A stretch of DNA of 64,000 nucleotides from Asparagopsis taxiformis (Eukaryota; Rhodophyta; Florideophyceae; Bonnemaisoniales; Bonnemaisoniaceae), in NCBI GenBank assembly GCA_030407315.1, contig JALQPE010002273.1:26944-90943 (forward strand). Direction: 5' to 3'. Both the position numbers and the translations under genes were made by a program. Positions 1-9,300 of this stretch are shown one piece after another. Positions within the stretch are counted from its first letter, which is position 1. Each line of letters opens with the position of its first letter. A model generated the notes under the pieces. The model was not told where the DNA came from. It saw nothing but the letters and a program-made list of their open reading frames with translations, and did not search any database.

Positions 1-737
1 CGGAGGCTCGAATGGAGATGACACCTATTGGAGAACTTGGATCGGTTCTTCCCGGCGAATACCCGGTGTTTACGGCGGCGTGTTTAGCGTTGATCGACGA
101 TGCGGCCACACTTGAAGCGGCAGAATTTATTGCATTTGTTAGCCTTGTGTGTTCTTCACGCGGATTTTGGTCGAATGAGAGCGACGAATTTGACTTTATG
201 GTGATGTCGCGCGCGGATGATCTACAGAGCGACCCTGACGAGGAATTGGAAGGTATTCTACCGCAGGATCTGCGCGTATGCGTTGGAGAAATTCTTCATG
301 CACTACATGAGCTTCATCGCCGGCATGTGGACGAGTCGAGCAGTATCGGCGATATTGCACCGCAGAAGTTGGACTGGCAGATTGCGCGGGCGGCACATGC
401 GTTTGCGAGTGGAGCGACGTTTGCAGAAGCGGCACAAATTGTGAATAATGATGGTGGAATGCTGGTGCGAATGTTGTGGAGAGTTGGTCATGTGATTGAA
501 TTGATTGTCGATGAGCATACGGGAGAGTTTTCGGATGAGATGCAAACGGTTGCGAGGAAGGCGGGGGCGCTGCTAGCGAGATGGCCTGTGCGTGAAGATG
601 GAATGCGTCAATTGATTGAGAATGGAGTTGTTGCGAAGCGGTGGAATGGCGACGGGTATGATCGATGGTGGCGTGGAGCGCGAGATCGGCTTTTGAGCGA
701 ATTTGGAGAAGTGAAGATTGACATTGCATCGGCGTGA
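1..737 (+). CDS. Ski2-like DExH RNA helicase, C-terminal part (DSHCT domain), 5' partial
   Basis: The frame is open from the window edge through the first ATG (base 12), so this is the end of a longer protein. The last 240 residues match the DSHCT domain that closes Ski2/Mtr4-type helicases. A conserved helical block begins with LDWQIARAAHAF, continues through FAEAAQIVN and RMLWRVGHVIELI, and ends with an arch-like segment. The version resembles the cyanobacterial/plastid ISE2-type helicase more than nuclear Mtr4, but the ATPase core is outside the window and that assignment is an inference. The family unwinds structured RNA for exosome or plastid RNA processing. The stop lies 73 bp from the convergent phosphatase gene. 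Confidence 0.72.
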   Translation, partial: EARMEMTPIGELGSVLPGEYPVFTAACLALIDDAATLEAAEFIAFVSLVCSSRGFWSNESDEFDFMVMSRADDLQSDPDEELEGILPQDLRVCVGEILHALHELHRRHVDESSSIGDIAPQKLDWQIARAAHAFASGATFAEAAQIVNNDGGMLVRMLWRVGHVIELIVDEHTGEFSDEMQTVARKAGALLARWPVREDGMRQLIENGVVAKRWNGDGYDRWWRGARDRLLSEFGEVKIDIASA

Positions 738-810
738 GTAGTTAAATTATTTGGGCGCAGCGCACTTGATGAAAATAAATGAGTGGGAAAGCAATATGCA
801 AAAATGGATT

Positions 811-1905
811 TCAAGTCGAGAGCACGGATCGTTGGTAGGTGTAGAGGACGTTTCCCTCATCATCAATAGCTTGGAGATAGATGTGGGAGCCGTCATATCG
901 GAACAGGAAGAAGCCGTGCTCGCGCGCATACCACGCGGTACTGCCTCTCTCATCTGGGCGTTCGAGAACGGGAAGAACGGAGCAGCATTGACGCAGATGC
1001 TCTCGCTGTGTGATGTTGGCTTCCCGAATGTCGTCCAATTTCGAGCCGGCGCCGGACAAAATATGGTCAAAGCCATCGGCACCGTACGGTTGCATGTGCA
1101 TGAGCGCATGTTCATGACCGGAAATGTAGGCAAGAATCTGAGAAGAATGTCTCAACAATAAGGGCTCAATATGTTTTCTCACTTCCTGCGTTCCATAATG
1201 GCCGGCCACGGACATGGTATACATATTATGATGACCGAAGACTAGAATTTTCTGCGACGGATGGGTGGCACGCAAGGTACGATCGAGCCATTTGACCTGC
1301 TCGCGCCATTGGAAGCCGTTTTTGCGCGCGCTCTTGCCGTACTTGTCCTTGACAAAGGGGGTGGTGTCGAGAAAGACGGCGAGCACACCGTCGATGTAGG
1401 TGGTGAAATAGGCGGCGGGCATGTTCCATCTCTTGGAGCGTTTTGAGTATGCAATCTGTGCGTGCGCATTGCCGAGATGGTCATGATTACCGAGAATGGC
1501 ATACCAGGGTGTGTGAAGGGTGTGTGGCGCGTGGTAGACCTGTTCGAATGAGGTGTTGAATTTGTGGTCGTGCACCGATTCGACGCCGATGTCGTAAAAG
1601 TTGTCGCCGGAGGAGATGACGTGGGTGGGCGCGAAGGGGGAGTGATGCACGTCGGCGAGGGAACGCGCTACCTGGTTTTGCTTGTGGCGACCATCGCGGC
1701 CCCAATCGCCGAGCACGGCGATGGAGAGGAGCGGGGTGCGTTGCAATCGGCGCGCGCTACGGTGGGCGGTCGGGGCGTCAAGGAGGGCGACGCAGAGGAG
1801 GGCGACGGCGGCGAAGACACCGACGACGACAGGGAGGAAACGCGGGGGCGGACGGGGGGCGGTCGAGGTGGGGAGAAGCGGGGCGGTTTCGGTGTTGGTC
1901 GACAT
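811..1905 (-). CDS. Tartrate-resistant (type 5) purple acid phosphatase-like metallophosphatase
   Basis: A 364-residue protein with every metal-binding block of the TRAP/ACP5 purple acid phosphatases, in order: GDWG (66-69), GDNFY (100-104), GNHD (139-142), GHH (224-226) and GHEH (263-266). These bind the dinuclear iron centre that hydrolyses phosphate monoesters. A hydrophobic segment at about residues 24-43, preceded by a short Pro/Thr-rich cytosolic tail, suggests a signal anchor, so the catalytic domain is probably lumenal or extracellular. The start is the first ATG; the coding region is a single exon. It converges with the helicase gene upstream. Substrate is not predictable from sequence. 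Confidence 0.9.
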   Translation of the reverse strand: MSTNTETAPLLPTSTAPRPPPRFLPVVVGVFAAVALLCVALLDAPTAHRSARRLQRTPLLSIAVLGDWGRDGRHKQNQVARSLADVHHSPFAPTHVISSGDNFYDIGVESVHDHKFNTSFEQVYHAPHTLHTPWYAILGNHDHLGNAHAQIAYSKRSKRWNMPAAYFTTYIDGVLAVFLDTTPFVKDKYGKSARKNGFQWREQVKWLDRTLRATHPSQKILVFGHHNMYTMSVAGHYGTQEVRKHIEPLLLRHSSQILAYISGHEHALMHMQPYGADGFDHILSGAGSKLDDIREANITQREHLRQCCSVLPVLERPDERGSTAWYAREHGFFLFRYDGSHIYLQAIDDEGNVLYTYQRSVLST

Positions 1906-2548
1906 TGTGTGTTTGTGTGTGTGGTGGGCATGATGACGACGGATGGGTGGACGGGCAATTTATGGCGACGATGCGTGGCGGTTTGATGAGGCGTGTGGTG
2001 AGTGTGAGTTTGAAAGGATGTTTTGTGAAGCGGCGTGGGAGGACAAACGGGTAACATGATGGGCGAGTCCAATGAACGATAGGTTTGCACGTTGACGAGT
2101 GCAATTGGCGGTGCGTGACAACCAAACGTTTGAATCTATGGAATCGAATCTACGAGAGGAGGAGATCGAAATTGTGGCCAGGTTGAAGACGTGTACGACG
2201 TGGAGAAGCGATGCGCAGATGCAGAGTACAGCAATGCGTGTGGAAACGTGCCGTGCATGAATCAACACGCCGGGCCAATGACATGCGTGGATGCACGGGT
2301 CTGGACGAATGGCACGATGACGATAACAATGTGTACATGTAATCAGTGCAGCTGTGCGGTCGAAAAGGCGGTTGTGATAGCAGCTCGTTGCTGAGATTTT
2401 AATGCTGCTGTACAAGTAAGTCGCCTGCCACGTTGGAAGGAAACCCAAACTCTTTGCAGCTCACCATTCGTCAGCAACTCGTCGTATATCACCATCCGCA
2501 TTGCATCTCATCCCATTACATTCTCATCGTATCGCATCCTCCCCGCAA
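1906..2548. other. Intergenic, divergent promoter region
   Basis: It separates the phosphatase (minus) from the GATA factor (plus), so it should hold both promoters. Open frames here begin at non-ATG codons and lack any recognisable domain. I see no RNA gene or repeat. Confidence 0.5.
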
Positions 2549-3229
2549 ATGGGCGCCCGCATTCGCCCAGACCTTCGTTGCGTGCATTGCGACACCCAGG
2601 AAACGCCCTTGTGGCGCGCCGGTCCGCTGGGACCCAAGACCTTATGCAACGCGTGCGGCGTGCGCTGGAAGAAGACCGGTTCCGTGATACCAAGACCCAA
2701 ACGCGCGCCCTCACGACAAACCCCACCGTTGCGTAAACGCGCCCGCGCCGACCCCGATGTCAAGCCGCCGACGCCTCCACCGCCCGATCGTCCAGCCGAC
2801 GGCAAAGCGCTCGCCGAAGCGATGGCCGATGCCGCAGCACGCGCCGCCTCCGCCGCACTCCCCGCTCCAAAACCCGTCTCCGTCTTCCGCATGTCCGACT
2901 CCCATCGTCCCAAATACGAGTCCGTCTTCTCCGGCCTCATGGTCGTCCCGCGTAGCGAACCCCATCGCACCCGCACACAAACCCATAAGGGCACCGTTTA
3001 CTTTGGCGATTTTTCAGCACCGCCCCCTAATACACCGCCCTTGCCTAAACTCGACATCGCGCTCGCGAGGCCCTGCTCCTCCCCGCCCCCGGAGGATGAC
3101 GGCGGCGTCTATGTCACAGAGACACACGCCCCGAGTCCAAGCCCCAGTCCACCCCCCATGCCCCGCGTGCGAAGAGGCGGCACAGGCGTGAGAGTGGTGC
3201 TCGCCGCTGCCGATGACAGTGATGTGTAG
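2549..3229 (+). CDS. GATA-type zinc-finger transcription factor
   Basis: A 226-residue protein with one class-IV GATA finger right at its N-terminus: Cys11-X2-Cys14-X18-Cys33-X2-Cys36, with the typical TPLWR, GP and LCNACG signatures between and after the cysteines. A basic tail follows (KKTG... and a Lys/Arg-rich stretch), as needed for binding (A/T)GATA(A/G) sites. The remainder is Pro/Ser-rich and low complexity, probably an activation or interaction region. The open frame extends upstream only through TTG codons, so the ATG at 2549 is chosen. It ends 127 bp before the convergent ATR gene. Target genes cannot be inferred. Confidence 0.88.
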   Translation: MGARIRPDLRCVHCDTQETPLWRAGPLGPKTLCNACGVRWKKTGSVIPRPKRAPSRQTPPLRKRARADPDVKPPTPPPPDRPADGKALAEAMADAAARAASAALPAPKPVSVFRMSDSHRPKYESVFSGLMVVPRSEPHRTRTQTHKGTVYFGDFSAPPPNTPPLPKLDIALARPCSSPPPEDDGGVYVTETHAPSPSPSPPPMPRVRRGGTGVRVVLAAADDSDV

Positions 3230-3356
3230 AGATGCCGTGCCCGCTTTGGCAAACTTACCCGTGTAGCTTGTTGTTTCTAGTTTTGGCTTTCGTCCTTCTG
3301 TAAATCCTTCTTGTGTCTTCCGACTTTCGATAATAAATTTATATGTGCACTTACCT

Positions 3357-6300
3357 CTATACCCATGCGCTCCACCAAAGATACATCTTGCCGAGGTTTT
3401 CCATGCTGCAAGCTTCGTGAATCAATCGCGACACTTGCCCTTCGATGCTCAACGGCAATCCAGACCCGTCCATCATTCCCGTCAGTTTCGCCTTGACTGC
3501 ACCACGCGTTTGCCAAGCTTCATTGCTTGCTACCCCGCCACCACCACCGCCACTCGTTCCGCCCCGTCCCCAATCCGCCAACGGGTCGTGCAGAAACGTT
3601 TCTAAAACACCGAGCAGCGCATCCGTGTTCCGACGCAAGATCCCCATCACAACCTCGCTCACCATCCGAAACGGACCCTCATACCCGTACATGCCCATCG
3701 CCGTCACCACGTTCTGCGTCAATCGAAACGGCACAACTTCCGGCACCTTCAATGTCAATCCCTTGTCGAACAGCATCGCGAAATCCACATGCACGCATCG
3801 CCCCGTCGTGGCTTCAATCAATATATTCTCTCCATGCCGATCGCCGAGTCCAACAACGTATCCCGCCATGGACCACACAGCGACCGATTGCGTCCATAGA
3901 TTGCGCGCCACCAGCCACGCCGCTGCATCCGCTCCACCGCCGAAATTCTGCACGAAAAACTTGTCCAACACTGGTGGAAACTTGACGATCGCCCATTCTT
4001 CCAAAAATTTCGTGTGATCGCTCATCGATTGATACTTTTGTTGAATCGCACCGCTCTCCGGCAAGTTGGCAATTCGCAAATGCTGCTCTCGAACCAACGT
4101 TCGCAATGGACATAGATCGTTCACCCACTCAATCATTCCCGTCTCCTCCGATAACGGCAATACAGCGTATGTTTTCAACTCCAGATCCCTTCGTCGTGCT
4201 GCACTGTCCTTGCCCAACAGACGGTTCACCACTGTGATAAACTCCACAAGTCGACTGTCTTTACGCATGTCACCTGCCGTCTCACGTTTGGCTAGGAATC
4301 GGTACACACGCCCGTCATCCCCTATCAGCCCTATTCGACGAGGACGCATCAGAGATGACATCACTAGAACCGTGTCCTCCATATCGATGATGCGAACTGG
4401 CCGCGCTGCAAAAGGGCGGTGTTCACCGCCTCCCGAGCTCGGTAATTGCACCGTAAGCGTCTTCAACGTTGGTACAATTGGTGACGGTTTCGCCGGGTCT
4501 TGCATGTGTGCCTTCAAGTGGCTAAATTCCCTTGCGCAATTGTCCTTTTTGCCCCTTTTCTCCTTCGCAGTCTGAAACAAGCAAATGTCTACAAACCCTC
4601 TCACAGCAAACAATGCACTCTGTATTGTTGACTTCACCATACGAGATTTATCTCTTGCTTCTTGCGTCCCAGGTTTCTTTGCTAGCTGCACAGCCATGTT
4701 TAGAATCTCAGACGCTGCCTTCCGTCGGTCAACGGCTCTCAGTTGACTTGATGGAAGAATCGTCCAACAACTTTCATTCGGGTACGCAATCACAACGCGC
4801 GCTAAAAGCTGCACTAGTTCTTCTTTGACAGGTCTGCTCGGATGAAGAATGCGACTCATCAATTGAGAGATTGCCGTCATCCACATATACAGCGGAATGT
4901 TGTGGAATGCCTTCTTGATTTCTCGCTTTACATCCCCTTCCACTTCGCGAACCAGCGCTCGCGAATTGGGACCGCTCGCAGCAGTGTGATAGTCAAACCA
5001 CACCGTTAGCATCCTCGGCAACGCCTCGTATATTCGACTATGTCCATTGCATAGCGCGCTTGCAAAACTTTTGATAACGAGTGGGACGTACCGACTGTAA
5101 TGTAAACCCCTGTCAACATTCATCCCTTGAGTTCCTCTAGTTCTTCGAGTGCTTCTCATTTCCGCAGTAGAAGAATCTTCTGAATCCGCATTTGCCCCGG
5201 CTTGTAGAAGCGAGTCGTAATGTCTACCAAGTGCGTAGAACGGCTCCTCTCGGCTTTCTCCATATGCCGCAGCCTCCTCAAAGTATGTTAAAATAACTTC
5301 CGAAGGTTCGCTCCTCGCTTCTTCGATCCAACTTCCAGCCAAAACGTATGCTGTGCACAATCGATCAGAGTTGGCAGCCAAAAATTCTGTCGTCTTCCTC
5401 TTCTCTCCAGCGGTTTGTCCAGGTGCTCGGCTATCTATTGCCGCCAGCAATCTCTCAATTTCCTTCTTCACCATTAACAGTGCACCTGATGAGTCTCCTT
5501 GAGCACGTCGAATACGGGCCATCTCGAGAACTGAAGCATGCCAGACATCACCACCATCAGGTGCAGTCGAAGTTGCTTTGAAGGCAGACACTGATGCTGC
5601 CCGCAAGTTGTTAGCTTCCTTCGCAAGTTTGGCCAACTGCAAACTAACCCTTGCAGAATCACGACCCTTCTGTAGCAGTTCAAAACATACGCGTTGTGTT
5701 GACAATATCGGTTCCCGAACTCTTAATGACGAGGCTGTACACTTATACCTGCCTGACAGAGTAATGAGACGCTGTACATCATTCACGATGCAAACTTCCT
5801 CGTCCTCCTTGCTTTCCTCTTCTGCCGCAATCAAGGCTGTTGCCGCATCCTCTACATCTGAAATAGAGTGCAATAGTGCAACCATCGGGTATGCCCTGCT
5901 ATACCCCTCCCTAGCGATTCTTACCAAAGGATTTAATATATGCCGTCTCGCATTCATTCCTGCCTTATACACGGAAGCTGCGTCTCTCTGCTGCAAGGAG
6001 AGGAGCATGTTGCCGAATGAAGCTCCAAAGTCTACGCGCCACAAACTCGCTGAGGAAGCCACATCTTGCCTCTCAGCATCTGCATATTTTGGTCTCGAAA
6101 AACTCTCCAGCTTGTCCCATCTTCCCAGCCTCCACGCTGCCTCAATCCCCATTGCCTGGGCTGTTTGACGGAGGCTGCTCTCATCTATCATTGCAGATGA
6201 AGCGAGACCTTCTGCATGAGAAAGCATGGTTTGCCAGTGCCCAAGGGTCATGAGACATTGCAAAAAGCCGCTATGAAGCTTCACATTGCGAGGTGATTCT

Positions 6301-9300
6301 GCAAGTGCTCGCTCATAACTTATTAATACCTCGTCATATCTCCCGGCTGTCTCGGCGTCTATAACTGTGTCGGAGAGCGAAGTGCTGGCCCTCAATGCCG
6401 CTACACCAGTCATACTGTCTACGTCTTCCAGCTCGGCGAAAGACTTTTGCATGATAGCAAATGCTTCTGCTTCAGCTGTGGCATCCGCAGATGATACTTG
6501 CTCTCGGCATTTCCCTTCACTTCCCAACAAACTTGAAATGTGTGACGGCCAGCTCAGATTTCCTCGATTGGCTCTCAAATTACGAATGTAATATTCCGCC
6601 ATCATTATTGCTCTTGTATAAGCACGGGCGGCAAAAGCAGACTTGGCTTGCACTAACAAAGACAGATGTGGCGCTTCTCTTCCGTCTAGGTCAACAAGAA
6701 TTGTCAGGGGATCAACAGATTTTGCAGTTTCAATGAACGACTCCACTGCGACTCTAGGGATTCGTCTGGATGACCCACCTGTGGCACTTTTGCTGTTGTG
6801 GAGCATTTTTTCCCGATGTTCTCTCGCCATCATCCTTCCCACAGATGTACATCTTGCTTGTCGCCACGAGCGAAGCGTATCAAACAAATCGAAAACTGGT
6901 TGTGAAGATGTGGAGTCTCTAAGGACTTGAGAAATTTCTCGTATCAGGAACTCCTGAATTTCAGAACTTTCCTTTTCGCGCTGGATGTCAAGAGCTGTAG
7001 TAACGGCCAGAGGGAAAACGTAGGCTGCAACTTCGTCTTCATACCGTAATACTGGTCTTAGGGCCTTCAGGGTCTTGCCAAAGTCTCCTTGTCGCCCTAT
7101 AAAGTCAACTAGCTGGACGACAATTTGGCGTCGCCACTCTTCCGCTGTTGCCAAAACCCCAACTGATGCTGCTGCCTTGACCTTGGACCAGACATCCTGA
7201 CATGCTAAAGTTATATCCCCAGCAGAATTTCCGCCGAAGACCTCCTTGTAAGCCAAGACATCGAAAGGTTCTGCGAGATACGGCTGAGCAATAGTTCTGG
7301 TTGTCATCAAAAGGTTCTCCCAGAAGAAAATTGCATTTTCTTCATCAGTATCACCAACCAGTACTTGCTTCCAATCAACTGGAGGATCTGTGTCTTTCCT
7401 TTCTCGAGTCGTTTTGCTGGAGCGTATCGCAGTATCTGCTCTACATCCACAAGCTCGCAACAGTTCTTGGATCACGAGACCAATTCTATTCTGTCTACTT
7501 CTCGAACCACCTCTCCTTTCTCCAGTAATGAGTGAAGGAACCAAAAATTCATCCAGCAAGAAAGCTACCAACTCGTATACCCCGCGTGGGTACGCTCGAT
7601 TCTTGCAATTGGAGTTGAGAGCGTTTTCAAGGGTAGACACAATTTCTCGCTGCATTACAATAGACGGATCGACAGCTCCCAACTCACCGATGCACTGCAT
7701 GATTTTATCATGGCAGTCCACATTCCGACTCTTACTGAGATGCGTTACCAACTTTCCCAACAGAGAAACAGTAATATCCAACTCTTCAGATATGCCATCG
7801 TCGTTTCTCCCACACTCTCGGGAGAGCACGCTGCCAAGTTTCTCACGATTGCTACGTAGGATACGCAACAAATGCTCTGCAGCAATTCCCTCAATCGTAC
7901 TGTTTTCCTGGTGCGAGATGATATTCCCGAGATTTTCACACGTCTCGAAGAAATCTTTTCCCCTACTGGAACCTCGCTGTGGACGCAAGTTGCTAATCTC
8001 GGAAGCGTTGTCCCTGTCTGCTTGTCTCTCTGCCTCCAATGCATCAGCCGTTGGATTCAGAGATGGATGATCTATAATTCTGAGGAGCAGGATAATTTCT
8101 GAACAATTGCTCCCTAGCTGCAACTTACTCTCCTCAATTGTCGAAACCAGGGCGGGGGATAATACTTCTTCATACTTGGGAACGTAGGGAAGTAATATAG
8201 ACAAAATAGATGCCAGATGGGGAACAATACGCTGCGAACCCAGACTCTTAAGAAATGTGGACCATACCTTGAGAGTTTGCAAGTTGAATTGACTGTCTCC
8301 TCTTTCAGAGTCAAGAGCCATCTTAAGCGAGGCTATAATCTTTGGGACGAACAGGTGCAGATGCTCAGATGTTAGTCGCAAAACACCGTCCAGCATACGG
8401 AGATATCGAAATCGATCTTGTTCAGTAACCTTGGAGTGGAAGAGTCCACGATTAACGGCATCCATGACCAACATAAAATGAGATGCAACTACGGAACCGG
8501 CAGAACTCTTCGAATGCGAACCTCTGTTTTCCGATGAAAGAATTCCCGCAAGGTCATCCAAAGCAGATTTCGCCCTTGATTCTCGCCCTCCTCCAAGCTC
8601 CATGACAAGTCGCTGCACAATCTTGCCTGCTCGCCTAGCGAGTGTTTGCACCAACGGCTCTTGCAGCGACTCATATATCAACTTGTTAGCTCCATCGGGA
8701 CTCAAGTCAAATCCGTTTGTGTGCACCATCGCTGCCCTAGCAAGGGCGTCTGCGCTCACTTTGTTGACCAATTCAGTAGGAGATTTTTGCACTCGCAAAG
8801 CTAATGATTCCAGAGAAACTGCATCGCCACTCCTCAATATTGCCCCAACGGCGTCGCGGTGAACCCTACTCCACATGACTGATGCACTGCTATCCATTAG
8901 AATCTGGGCAATGTGGATACTAAAAGTTTCATTCGCCAGCATGCGATGGAGTGCAAATGGAATCCATTCTGATACTCGTGAGTTGAAAAAGTTTGCTACT
9001 ATTTGGGGAAGAGGAGTTTGTGAACTCAACAAAGTTGTCAGTGCCTTATCAGTGGATGAAAAGTTGTGTCGGAGACCATAGAACTGCTCCATTCTCAAAC
9101 CCGTTGATGTGTTCCGTATCAAGCCCTCGTTGATTGCTGATATAGTTATCAAACAGCTACTCCACCCTTTGAATGCAACGCAGCTGTTAATGCTTGTTAA
9201 TTCTGTCGATTCCTCACTATTCACAACGCCGACATGAGAATTAGACGATTGGCAATGTCTCAATTCTGAGACTGCTACAGCTAGAAGAGACTCTCCGGCC

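Noticed and set aside
196..729. Long minus-strand frame opposite the helicase
   Set aside because: Antisense shadow of the real gene; Ser/His/Gln-rich with no domain.
1668..2125. Minus-strand frames upstream of the phosphatase
   Set aside because: They overlap the phosphatase coding region or its 5' flank, are Pro/Ser/His-rich and have no similarity.
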